A DNA stretch of 64,000 nt from Torymus aiolomorphi (lineage: Eukaryota > Arthropoda > Insecta > Hymenoptera > Torymidae): the NCBI GenBank assembly GCA_036365515.1, contig CM070873.1, positions 192,006,604 to 192,070,603 on the forward strand, in the 5' to 3' direction. The notes below the pieces were generated by a model. The model was given only the letters and a program-made list of their open reading frames with translations, did no database searches and was not told where the DNA came from. This document shows, piece by piece, positions 1-10,942 of this stretch; position 1 is the first letter of the stretch, and each line of letters begins with the position of its first letter. Position numbers and translations under genes: made by a program.

Positions 1-662
1 AATCTTTAAACTACTTACGTTTTCTGTTTTTAATTTTCAAATTATTTTTAGTATGTCATGGAAAATGTTCTTATAATTCATAAATTAATTTTTCAAAAAA
101 TATTTGATTATCGACTCAAAATTTTATTTACTTATTACGTATATTCAAGATAATATTTGGTATAAATTTCAAGAGATTATCTTCATTTATTTATGAGAAA
201 AAAATTATTTAAAAAAACGTGTTTTCACTGACACACGATGACAAGAATGAAAATCAATTAATAAATTGTCATATAAAAAATTAAAAAGACGAATAAATAC
301 ATTAGTTTGAGGAAGCTAAGTGCCAATGTATATTGAGAGCGGTTTTTTATTAATGATGAGGGTGGGATTAGTATAAGGATCTTTTTATTTAGTTAAAATT
401 AAAAACATGGTTTTCTCAATATAAAAATATTCATCTTGAATTTTGTACTTTCACTTTACCTTTTTACATGTTTAACATTATTAAACATAGAAAACAGATA
501 TTTTCATAATTATGTTATTGTTTATCTATCTTAGTGGCAATTTTACTTATTGAACAAAATCACAACATGAAAAAAGCTTATTTACATGAAATTGAACTTG
601 ATTAATCTTTAACATTGTAGTGACATTCTGATACTGTAGAATTGAATGAACCTTTAAATTTG
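1..662. other. AT-rich stretch without a gene
   Basis: No open frame with recognisable protein content and no RNA gene is visible. The segment around 312-350 (gaggaagctaagtgccaatg followed by an agcggtttttt motif) resembles 6252-6297 in the same orientation, so it is probably a fragment of a dispersed repeat. Confidence 0.6.
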
Positions 663-666
663 TTAA

Positions 667-1347
667 GGCAGGTTTGCGGTGGATTTTTTTGGAAAAATCA
701 TTTTTTTTTTTATAACGCTAGAATACGAGAAAATGATGCTTACGGGGAAGCTGAAGGAGTTATATATGGAGCTGGCATCGCTGATTGAATGTAAGACCCT
801 TTTTTTCTCAAATTTTCATAAAAAAAAACTTTGAACGCGTTTTTCTCGAAACAACGCTTTTCAACTCTATCGACACGATTTAAAAAAAACTACTGCACCG
901 ATTCAGTTGAAATTTGAACAGCTTACTCCTGATATATGTTCTTTTTGTATGATCTAGGATTATAATGATCAATAAATTTTTCAAAAAGTTATAAACAATT
1001 TATGTTGCAAAAAAAGAGCCAAAAAATTCAAAAGTCCGCCATTTTGTTTTTTTCGGTAAAAATGAAATATTCTAGACTATGCAATAGCCAAAACTATAAG
1101 TTTTAAGAATCTATTTAGTTTTTTGATTTCAGATGATCCGTTGGTGAGATATCGTGTCGACAGTCAAACAAAAGAACAATTTTGAGGTGGCCATTTTGTC
1201 AAGAAAAATCCGTAAAAAAAAAAAAAATTTTTTTTTATATCTTCAAAATGTGTATTTTAATATGTAAAAAGTTTGAACAATAAAGATTATTTTTTGTATG
1301 AAATAAAAATTATTGAATAAATAGAGCAAATCCACCGCAAACCTGCC
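667..1347. mobile_element. TTAA-flanked MITE, 681 bp
   Basis: The ends are perfect 20-bp inverted repeats, GGCAGGTTTGCGGTGGATTT at 667-686 and its complement at 1328-1347. Each end is bordered by TTAA (663-666 and 1348-1351), the target duplication typical of the piggyBac superfamily. The interior is A/T-run rich and encodes nothing recognisable, so it is non-autonomous. Assignment to piggyBac rests only on the TTAA site. Confidence 0.8.
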
Positions 1348-1528
1348 TTAAAGCAGGAAACTATGGAATGGAATGAATCACTAAAACTAAATTCAAAAGA
1401 TAAAGACAAATCATGTATTAAAATAACAAATACTTCTTCATACATACATTTTTTAGTCAATAAAACTATAACACAGCTTGATGAAAAACGGTTATAATGT
1501 TTAAATGAATTCAAAATAAGTGCATTAA

Positions 1529-2065
1529 GGTTGTATTGGCCGTAAGGTCTCATTAAAAAATTTAAGACAAATATTTTGGTCGTATAATTCGCCGAAAACA
1601 CTAATATTCTACAGTACTAAGAGTAAACAGATAGGTAAAATGTTTTTTAGAACTATGAAGAAAACTTTACATCGGTTTTAGAACATTGTAATGCTCATTA
1701 CTTTCACTTTTTGGTATGACTGTACGTCTTATTACACAGTTTTTGTATGCTATAACTTTAATACTAGCTCGCAAAAGCAATTCATTTCAATTGCAATCGA
1801 TTACAAAGGTTTTCTTTTACGTATACACAAATTTACAAGAACTAAACACTATTTTTTCAACTTAATTTTTTCAATAACTACGACGAGTCTAGCCATATTC
1901 AGAGAATCTCCATAAGAACCCACGTTAATTTTAAACTACAATATCTCGAAAACTAGCTCGCAAATCATATTCAAATTTGGCAGAGACGTTTATAATGATA
2001 TTATTGACCTACTGACGAAACTTTATTGATCTGACATTATTTTTTTACATATAGCCCATACAACC
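1529..2065. mobile_element. TTAA-flanked MITE with GGTTGTATTGGC ends
   Basis: The left end GGTTGTATTGGC and right end GCCCATACAACC are near-perfect inverted repeats. TTAA flanks both sides (1525-1528, 2066-2069). The ends match those of the element at 3078-3610, so the two are members of one family. A 74-codon open frame inside (1691-1915) has no recognisable content. Confidence 0.72.
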
Positions 2066-2159
2066 TTAAATAATGAATTGAATAATAACATTTCTCTTGT
2101 AAATAAAAAAGAAACCGTTCATTAATTATACAGCTTCTTTTGTAATTTAAAAAAAAGAA

Positions 2160-2182
2160 ACAATCAGCGCGCGAAGCGCGCG
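2160..2182. repeat. GCGCGCG hairpin
   Basis: The string gcgcgcgaagcgcgcg is a short perfect palindrome with a GA loop standing alone in AT-rich DNA, about 80 bp before the GC-rich foldback at 2247. It has the same gcgaagcgc style as other hairpins of the foldback family. Confidence 0.4.
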
Positions 2183-2246
2183 TGTCCAACTCTATTGTAC
2201 TTATTTCATCACCTTATTTCTTTCTTTTTTTAATGAATGTGTTTCT

Positions 2247-2960
2247 GATGCCCGCCCCGACCAGCAAAATCTCGGCTTCGCCTCGGTCTTGCAAATGTCG
2301 GGCGGGTATCAAACCATCTCTGCAACAGCGAAAGTAGCAGACGCCCAAAAAACCAGCTCTCCACGCGACCACGCCGGGCCGAAAGAAAAAACAGTCGGTA
2401 ATATCGAGCTACCCAAAGCGCCCGAAAGAGGCACTACTATCGAGCGGGCCAAAAGAAAAACACACTCAAATACAGCCAGCAGACGACAATGCGATTTTAT
2501 TAATTATTTAACAATTACAGAACTTACTTTCGGCCGGGGAGTAAGAAAAATAGGATACAATACTTGGACCGGAAATTGGATGCCCTGGGTGTGCGTCATG
2601 ATGCCCTCGGCTTCGCCTCGGGCGTCATACCACGCACGCCCCGGAAATCCAATTTCCGGCCCACGTATCGTAATATACTATTTTTGCCTAGCGGGCCGAA
2701 AGTACCACTTTCGCTCCCGGCGCCTAATCGTGAAGGTTGTAATTTCGGGCTCGCCAGGCAAAAAAATCGTATACGCAAAACGGAGATAAAGAGGACCACC
2801 CCAGACCAGTAGTCGAGGGCGGGGGTGGCAAACATGTGCTCTTGGGTGGCCCTCTTTATCCCCATGTTGCGTATACGATTATTTTACCTAGCGAGGCCGA
2901 AAATACAACCTTCGCGATCGGGCGCCGGGAGCAAAAGTGGTACTTTCGGCCAGGGTACAG
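2247..2960. mobile_element. GC-rich foldback element made of three hairpin modules
   Basis: Three nested hairpins are visible. The first (2247-2310) pairs gatgcccgccccgac with gtcgggcgggtatc around a cttcgcctcgg core. The second (2569-2659) pairs ccggaaattggat with atccaatttccgg around another cttcgcctcgggcgtca core. The third (2694-2951) is a ~260-bp inverted repeat beginning ggccgaaagtaccacttt. Modules one and two and the DNA between them (tattttattaatt, actttcgg, agaaaaatagtatac) match the much larger foldback at 43663-54421. Open frames here read through palindromic DNA and are not genes. The right boundary is uncertain. Confidence 0.7.
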
Positions 2961-3077
2961 AGAGAAAAGAAAATCATTACTGTTAGTTAAGAGGCGTCAT
3001 TAACTATTAACGAACGGACGTTTGGATACGGACAAATAAATGTTCATTTATAGTTAAACCAATTCATTAATAGTTAA

Positions 3078-3610
3078 GGATGTATTGGCTATAAAATCGG
3101 TGTCAGAAGTTAGTTTTTATTTAAAGTATCAATAATTTGTTGTATGGCGTTGTTTTTTTCTTTTTTATTTGAAAATTATGTAGAAGGGCATAAGACCAAT
3201 AGTTGAAGCTCCCAAAATAAGAAATCAGATAAAATTTTTTGAAGTATATCGACTTTTAAAAATCATATATTCTAATACATTTTTAATTTCATTCATCAAG
3301 GAGCTGCATGATTTTTGAGTTAGTTGGTCTATTTATGATTCTCCCTTCGACGAAGTAAGACCAAAAAACAAGAATAGAATAAAATTTGAAGATGCGGCAC
3401 CTTCATGAATGAAATTAAAAATGTATTAAGAGATATGATGTTAAAAGTCGAAATACTTCCCAAATTTTCGTCTGATTTCTTTGTTTAGGGGATTTGACTT
3501 ATTTCTCTAAACTTGTTTAATAAAAAAAGTAGCAAATATGGTTTTATATTTAATTATTAATAATTTTAGTAATACTGATATTCGACGCCGATAGTATAGC
3601 CCATACATCC
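3078..3610. mobile_element. TTAA-flanked MITE with long inner inverted repeat
   Basis: TTAA at 3074-3077 and 3611-3614 borders inverted ends GGATGTATTGGCTAT (left) and the complement of GGATGTATGGGCTAT (right). Sequences at about 3220-3310 and 3395-3480 are also inverted copies of each other, so most of the element can fold back. It is the same family as 1529-2065. Confidence 0.75.
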
Positions 3611-3763
3611 TTAAGAAACGATTCGTTTGAGAAGTTTTCATATATTAAAGTTATGGATTCTTTACTATTAAGACACGTTTTTTAATACTAAAAAATCTTT
3701 TTTTAATGAAAAAAAATTACGTTAACTATATTTTTTTACATATATAATTTATATCGGACGTCA

Positions 3764-4340
3764 TTCAGGAGGGTTTTCGACCCGTTCATTTAGATTTTGA
3801 AATCTATCTTAGTGTACAATGCAACGCGCATGCCCAGGAGACGATTTTTGCGTAAATCAAAGGTTTCAGTGCTAATCTCAGGATACCCAGGTGGTTTATT
3901 GAGTTTAGCTCGTTTCCGAGGTCTATGTAAGTTTATGACTGGACACGCGTGCTCAGGGGACGATTTTTGCACAAATAAATGGTTTCAGCGCATATCTGAG
4001 GGTACCCAGAAATTTTTCAAATCTCTGAGCTCGTTTCGGAGGTCTACTCTTAAGATCACTGCACGCGAGTGTCCAGGAGATGGTTTTTGAGCAAGTCAAT
4101 GATTTCAGCGGGTATCTGAGGGTACCCAGAGGTTTTTCGAGTCTCTGAGCTCGTTTCGGAGGTCTACTCTTAAGTGTATGACTGCACGCGCGAACCCACG
4201 AGACGATTTTTGCACAAATGAAAGGTTTCAGCGCGTATCCGAGGGTATCCAGGGAGCTTTTCGTACCCCTGAGTTTGATTCTGAGATTTAATTAAGTATA
4301 TGACTGCACGCGTGTACTCAGGAGACGGTTTTTGAATAAT
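3764..4340. repeat. Tandem array, ~120-bp unit, about five copies
   Basis: The motif aggagacgatttttgc and variants recur at about 3836, 3954, 4074, 4199 and 4320, each followed by a gtttcagcg segment and a gagggtacccag segment. Spacing is 118-125 bp. Copies have diverged, so this is an old array. It loosely resembles the arrays near 36.5 and 60.8 kb. Confidence 0.75.
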
Positions 4341-4914
4341 TTACCTAATTTGGGTTTTGTGGTCAACACTACTTGCTTGTAGTTTACAAAGTAATGACTG
4401 GTTAGATGTAAAGATTTTCTTTTCTCTGTGTATGGTGAAAAAAAAATCTCACGTGAGATTTTCAGGAGAGTAAAAAGTTATTGACGTTGACGCATGATTA
4501 TACGCAGACATTTTTAATCGTAAAATGTGTCGTTTTTGCTGCGAGAATAGCCAAGTGCTTGCAGATTACTTCTCTCTCTTTCTCGCCGATTATCAAAAAT
4601 ATCAAATATTACGAAACATTATGTCCGACTGTAGTAAAACTTGCGGGTTTAGTGATGTATGCGCACTTACGGGGATGCGGAACAAGAGGCTTCTTCCGAC
4701 TTAGATGTGACGAATGTATAAGTAATAAACGAGTTCTAATATTTAAGTGTATATACTCTCATATCTAAGTTTTCCTTTGTAAATAATTTTGCTTCCTCCT
4801 AGAGGAAGCTTTGTGATAGTAAATTTTTGAGTTGTTGTAAAAACATGTTATAATTGTGTTCCGAGGTGTTAGGAATCAAAATACATGGTTTTTGAAAAAT
4901 GTCTGTATGGATGT

Positions 4915-4916
<2 letters not shown>
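4341..4916. other. Stretch without a supported gene
   Basis: A 95-codon open frame (4481-4768, plus) exists, but it has no recognisable motif, no clear splice context and ordinary AT-rich composition. I see no RNA gene. Confidence 0.45.

Positions 4917-4976
<60 letters not shown>
4917..4976. repeat. (GT)n microsatellite, ~60 bp
   Basis: Thirty uninterrupted GT dinucleotides. Two Val/Cys repeat reading frames across it are artefacts of this tract. Confidence 0.97.
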
Positions 4977-4979
<3 letters not shown>

Positions 4980-5149
4980 CGCCTGGATCTCAGCTTCTAC
5001 TCGGTCGATTTTGACCGGACAGGTCTCATTTTTTTTTTGTTTTTTTTTTTGCGTGATGGCGGGTCAAAAATCCGTTTTTTGATTGGGGCGATGCGTTTTT
5101 GTTTTTTTTTCAAATTTTCGATTTTCCCAAAACTGTTTTTTGATTTTTT

Positions 5150-6060
5150 TTAATGATAGGATCGAGTTATTCGAATCTGATGGGTAGCGTTCGAAAGAGA
5201 ATTAAAATACCTATATTTTCTAAAAAAAAAAAGTTTCTAGCTATCACGGTTCTTTTGTTATTAACAAAAACGTGTTTCTTTTAGAAGCTTATAACTCCTA
5301 AACTTAACGGTCAATTTTTTTGAGAAAAATCATGATAATACAGAGTATAAATAGCTATAATCTGTTAAAATTTGAATATATTCTGTAGGCTAGATTTCGA
5401 GTAAAAAATTGAAAAATGAAAAAAATCAGTTTTGTATGTCCAACGATTACAAGAGTAAAATTGACTTAATGGCTTCAAAATTCCTTCTAGAGGTAGATTT
5501 TTTATAGTTCTCGGTCGAGTTCTTTGGGCAAAATGATTGGTCCATAAATTTCAGAGATATTTGAGGTTAAAAATTTTTTGACATTTTTTAAAAATCGTAA
5601 TTTCTCGAGAACGGCTCTATGTATCTCAATGGGGTGGGTGGCATTCGAAAGAGAATTAAAATACCTATATTTTCTAAAATTAATTTTTTATCTATCACGG
5701 TTCTTTAGTTATCATAAAAAACAAAAACCTGTTTTTTTTTTAAAACTCATAACTCCAATGATGTGTAACAAAATGAATTAAAATGTTTAAAAATTATATC
5801 TATTATAATCTAATATAATTATGAATTATGCATTATTAATGCATTATATTCTGCATTATTATAATTTATTTGTGAGTTATGAACCTTTTTAAAAAAACAC
5901 GTTTTTGTTAATAACAAAAGAACAATGATAGCTATAAATTTTTTTTTTTCTTAAAAAGTATGAATTATGAAATATAAAAAAAAACACGTTTTTGTTAATA
6001 ACAAAACAACCGTGATAGCTATTTGTTTTATTATAAAATATAGATATTTTACTTCTATTT
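5150..6060. repeat. Direct and inverted repeat cluster
   Basis: The segment attcgaaagagaattaaaat followed by acctatattttc and ctatcacggttctt occurs at about 5190-5260 and again at about 5645-5705 as a direct repeat. Inverted copies of the last part (aaacacgtttttgttaataa followed by caaaa) occur at about 5895 and 5983, each ending in gatagctat. The whole looks like a compound foldback element with degraded termini. I found no target duplication. Confidence 0.6.
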
Positions 6061-6646
6061 CAAATGATAACTTTATTTATCAGCTCAAAATTTATATAAA
6101 TTTGATATAAATAAATAATAAATAAATAAATAAATTTATAAATTAACAATTTTTAATATTCATAAATGAATTTAATTATAATTATGCAATAAATTTTTAA
6201 AAAATTATAAATTTTGTTATTAAAAATTAATTAAAGGAATCAACAAATTACGGTTGAGAAAGCTACGGGCCAATGAATTGGCAGCGGTTTTTTTTAAATT
6301 CATATAGACTTTAATAATAGAGGACAAATCGACAATCTGTAAAATGTAAAGTTTTTGCAATTTTATAAATCATCATATTTAAAAAACTATTTTGTAATTA
6401 AAATATAGTATTTTTCGATACTAGTGCGATAAAAATCATTCATGCACGAGTGTGACAATGATTTTTATCATCGAACATAATTTTTTTATACAAACCTTCT
6501 TGCAAACCTAAGCGTCCATAGAAGTAGTAATTTATGCACGAAGGTCGGAGTGTTAAAAATGCATTAGATAGTATTCTATAAATTTTTTGTTTAAATAAAA
6601 TACTACAGTAATAATCGTTTAAGATAAACAACAATATTACATTTTC
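6061..6646. other. AT-rich flank of the hAT element
   Basis: No gene is visible. The segment 6252-6297 is similar to 312-350. The left terminus of the hAT element should lie in this interval, but I could not recognise it. Confidence 0.4.
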
Positions 6647-8650
6647 TTACAACAATAAGCGCACTAAATTCATGATATCATTATCTTCGTCATCGTTTTC
6701 TTCATTATTGTACCCATGATTACAAAGCAGTCTGTACATTTCGTCAGTGGGTTGAAAGCTCAAAACGTTTTTGCAGCCGTGAAGCTTTAAATAGCTTACG
6801 GTCTGCATTAGAGCGTTTATGGTTTTTGTTGTTAATCGATTTCTATGTTTCGTTTTGAGAAGCCTTTCTAAACTCCAGGTTCTTTCCGATTCTGCATTTG
6901 AATGAGGGGTACATAAAATGTTCAATGCAAATTTAGCAAGATTTGCAAATATTAATTGGTCGTCTTCATTGCGTACAGATACCATGATAAACCAAAAATA
7001 ATCTGCATCAAGATCTTGATCAAAGTCAACCATATTTTCGGTTAATGCATCCCACTCATTTTCTACTTCCTCTTGTCTTAATCCTTGGAGGGCCCGAGGA
7101 TATAACTCTATCAAATTTTGCATTATTCTTATATTATTTACATGAAAGTCATTTGAAAGAGCACTAGAGGGAAGAAGACAATTGAGGATTCTGTATTGAT
7201 GCCATGGGATTAGTAAGCATTACCTCGCTTGCCGCGCTAAACAAATAAAATAATTTCTAAAATTTGTCATCAATGTTCTCCATTCTTCTTCATCTAAATT
7301 AAGAACTAAATTCATTATAGAATCATCAATTTCCAGTTCATTTAAGCTTTTATAATTCGTCTCGTCATCATGGTTAATAGCGTCGACGTCAGTATCATCG
7401 ACGTATTGATTTTGTAAAAAATGCTTCACAATATCGAGATAAGTGTCTTCAATTCTATCATATACTATATGTATTAGTACCTGTTCTCCTTGAAGCCATC
7501 CATTCAGATTTTCCATCATTGGTAAAATATAATTTAGAAACATTAAGTAGCATTTCATTGTGGTATTATTAAATATATCACATAAACGGCTTGCTACATC
7601 ATTATCATGCGACATTCCGTATAATACATTATAAATCGGAACCCATTGATTTAGAATGTGATTTATGCAGGGTCCCATTTCGAGCCATCGTGTGGGAACA
7701 GGCCTCAAAATTTGGTGAACATCATAATTTTCATTTATTTGCTCTTGCGATAACAAACGCTTCCTCTTCGGGCTTTTAAAAAAGTTATATACATCACGAG
7801 GCAAATCAATGATATCTTGAGGTAGTTCTCTTATGGCATACGAAGCGCTCAAATGCGCAGTGTGGCACGGGCATGAAATTGTGTGAATGCCAGGGAAATC
7901 TCTTCTAAACTTTTGTGCGATAGAATTTGCAACACCTACCATAACACTGCACCCATCAGACACAAAGGCTTGTAAATTTTCTCGTGGAATTATCAAAAAA
8001 TTGCAAAGCGACTCTAAAATTCGCTGATAGAGTCCGTTAGCCGTAGCTTCGCTCATTTCGTCGTCGTCGTTATAAATGGGTACAATGGCCCAAAGTGCGG
8101 TAATAACTTTATTCAATTCCACATTGAAAAATCTTACTATAATACAGCCGTGTTTTTTAGTCGACACGTCCGTTGACTCATCGAAAAGAATTGAAAATGC
8201 GTGAGTGCGAAGAAGATTCATAAGCTCAGCTTTATAAGAAACAGCAATAACATCTTTTGTAATTTTTTTGCATAAGATTACGCTTCATTTTTACTTCCCT
8301 TAGAGCGTGCAAATTTTGGAAAACGTTAACTATTAGAGGTAATAGTTCATCGATTAACGCAAAAGGTAAACGATTTTTTGCAAAAAACATGCATAAAATA
8401 ATTTTGATCCTCGAAACTTCTTTTCTAAATTCATCTTCGTCTTCATTTACTTCATTATCGGGATCTAAATTTTGTAATCGTCTGATATGCGCAGCTGATC
8501 TCGAGTGATCGTTATTGTTCTTAAATGTGCATTTAAGACGTTATTACAAATAATGCAACAAGCTTTATCCGCTCGATCGGGATGGGCCCTTAACCATTGG
8601 CGTCGATTTCGGTCTAACTGCCAAATATACCTGTAGTGCCGAACATCTTG
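6647..8650 (-). pseudogene. hAT superfamily transposase, decayed
   Basis: Two long minus-strand frames, 7220-8221 (333 codons) and 6647-7123 (158 codons), are pieces of one transposase. The first holds the hAT catalytic start (FDESTDVS near its residue 13), an SDG motif (FVSDGCSVMVG), a CPCHTAHLSA stretch and PTRWLEMG. The second holds the C-terminal dimerisation block (NAESERTWSLERLLK and RNRLTTKTINAL). Upstream, at 8500-8640, a frame-shifted segment encodes a zinc-finger-like CIICNN..AHLR stretch, as expected for the N-terminal BED-type finger. At least three frame breaks (near 7130-7215, 8225-8290 and 8480-8520) show that it is inactive. Family members cut and paste DNA with 8-bp target duplications. 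Element ends were not found; gtggcaaacccta at about 9104 could be the 5' end. Confidence 0.85.
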
Positions 8651-9312
8651 TTACCGTCCACGATTAAGTCTAACCATCCTAAAAATTTGAGAAATGCCAA
8701 ACCAAATTTATTGTACAAGTCATTTTCATAATACAACTTTTTTAACTTATATTTGGTATTATTATTAATCAAATCACGTCATATTTATACAACAGGTGTT
8801 ACAAAATTGTTATTGTAATATAATTTTTCTTATAAAATGCGTTCAGTTTAACTAAATCATAATCATATACACTATATATTTTATATTCTAGCATTTCTAA
8901 CGATTTTTATTTTTCAAATAATAGAGTAGATAAAAAGGAAACTTCAAAGTGACACAAGTTTTTCATTTAATAATTATAGTGCCATGTAACAAAACTTCAA
9001 AAACCCAAAAATAAATTTGCTGAATTGGTATCGGAGTTTTAACTTTTGAACAACCGCGCACGTTTAAAACGTGCGCAGAATTCGTGGTATTCGCGCAGAA
9101 CTCGTGGCAAACCCTACGTATCCTAGAAGCAAATCAATTGAAATTCGGCTGCACTTTTGTCGCGATTCCTCTATCCATTAGGGACAATACAATAGAATAT
9201 ATTTAGTTTATTTATCGAGTCTTATTATATTTTTATTGATGGACATAAACAGAAGCTATGGAGCACACTTGCGCAAAATCGTACAGAGAGGAACTTGCAT
9301 CCTACCCTATCG
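8651..9312. other. Non-coding flank with a gcgcac palindrome
   Basis: No gene is visible. At about 9055-9080 gcgcacgtttaaaacgtgcgc is a perfect palindrome, followed by repeated gcgcagaa.tcgtgg units. Confidence 0.4.
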
Positions 9313-9547
9313 CACTGAGAAAAATGTGCATAATCGTTACTATTATATAGTATAGTAGTCAAAATATGGTTACGATTTCTCTTTTTTCAGTATACTATAT
9401 TTTATTAGTCGTAAGATATATTTTAATAGTTTACACTATAATTATTGTAAATGCAACTATAATATAGTAACTTTTACTATAAAAATATTGTTGTGATGAT
9501 TTTGCAATATACAATATTATAGCAGTAACCATATTTTCTCCTCAATG
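9313..9547. mobile_element. Small CACTGAG-ended MITE
   Basis: The left end CACTGAGAAAAAT and right end, read in complement, CATTGAGGAGAAAATATGG are imperfect inverted repeats. The interior repeats tactatat/atagtag motifs. The left end matches the terminus of the CMC element at 43810, so this is probably a non-autonomous relative. The flanking dinucleotides do not form a clean TA duplication. Confidence 0.5.
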
Positions 9548-9897
9548 GCGTAGCAGATTTGCAATAATTTTGTGAAAATTCGAGCGTAAATCTATGATAC
9601 GAAAATTGCTAAGGTACGTCTGTCTCACCTTCGATCTTGCATAATATTGCTATATAATACAATCTGTATTTTGTATAATTAAGCCGGCTATGCGTACGCA
9701 GTATCATATTTCAGGTATATACGCTGAGTTTCCATAACAGTTCTTCCATGATAGCGAGTGCACGAGCGTAATGCTTGTCTACTTCATCGTACGCTAGTGA
9801 AACCAGGCTACAAGAAAACGCTTCGCTAGTGGTGCGCTTGGACGTGAGAACACTCCCCCATTCGCGAGTGAGTTCGTGAGTACGCTGAAGTTTGTGA
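9548..9897. other. Unassigned segment before minisatellite
   Basis: Slightly GC-richer than its surroundings and free of stops in one minus frame, but that frame runs into the minisatellite and shows no family resemblance. No function assigned. Confidence 0.4.
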
Positions 9898-10138
9898 TTT
9901 AGAGACAGAGATGTAGAAACAGGGACGTAGATACAGGCATGTAGAGACAGAGACGTAGATACAGAAACGAAGAGACAGAGCCGGAGGGACAGAGACGTAG
10001 AGACAGAGACGTAAAGACAGGCATATAGAGACAGAGACATAGAGACAGAAAAGTAGAGACAGAAAACTAGACACAGAGACGTAGAGACAGAGATTACAGA
10101 CAGAGCTATAAAGACAAAAACAGAGACAAAGACAGAGA
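9898..10138. repeat. Minisatellite, 12-bp unit gtagagacagag
   Basis: About twenty imperfect copies of gtagagacagag. The array resumes right after element A (17702-17715, agacgtagagacgg), showing that element A inserted into it. Leu/Ser-rich reading frames across this tract are artefacts. Confidence 0.9.
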
Positions 10139-10788
10139 CCCATACAGCATGAAAGAAAACTGAAATAATTACATGAAATAATTCATGAATTAATACATTG
10201 AAATGATTTAGAAAGAATTTTAAAAGGAAAAAAAATTAATTTTAAAATAATTTTTAAAATAATATATGGAATCCTTACAAAATACTTTCAAAAATCTTCC
10301 AAAAAAATAAAAAAAGTGTTACCAAAAAATAATTACACGAATTAATTCTGAAAGGACTTTGAAAAGATTTTTTGAAAGAATACATAAAATAATTTCGAAA
10401 TTATTGCAAGTATTCTTTCATGCAATAATTCAGAAATAATTTCAGAAAGATACAAATTAATCATTCACAAAAATAATTCAATATCTATTCAAAAATCTTA
10501 CATGAATTATTTCATGAAATCTTCTGGGAAACTCGTGTGAATTAATACAAGAAATAATTTTGAATTCTTTTGAAAAAGATTTTTAGAATAAAATTTTTTA
10601 AAACAAAATAGCAAAAAAATAATTACACGAATTAATTCTGAAAGGACTTTGAAAAGATTTTTTGAAAGAATACATAAAATAATTTCGAAATTATTGCAAG
10701 TATTCTTTCATGCAATAATTCAGAAATAATTTTAGAAAGATACAAATTAATCATTCACAAAAATAATTCAGTATCTATTCAAAAATCT

Positions 10789-10942
10789 GGCATGGTGTGG
10801 TTTCTACACATAAGAATTATGCACATATTTATTGTGCACACTTTAGCATTGGAGTATACACATAGATATAGATATACACCAATGCCAAAGTGTGCACAAT
10901 AATTATGTGCATAATTCTTATGTGCACAAACCACACCATGCC
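10789..10942. mobile_element. 154-bp MITE, hAT-type, copy 1
   Basis: The whole element is a foldback starting GGCATGGTGTGGTTTCTACA and ending with the near-exact complement. An 8-bp duplication, aaaaatct, lies at 10781-10788 and 10943-10950. An 8-bp target duplication is the hAT signature. Confidence 0.85.

Noticed and set aside
2289..2865. Overlapping reading frames of up to 166 codons on both strands
   Set aside because: They lie in GC-rich palindromic hairpins; the two strands encode mirror frames and no family motif is present.
4885..5153. Cys/Val repeat proteins
   Set aside because: Translation of the (GT)n microsatellite.
9711..10143. Ser/Leu/Tyr-rich repetitive proteins on the minus strand
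   Set aside because: Translation of the 12-bp minisatellite in different frames.
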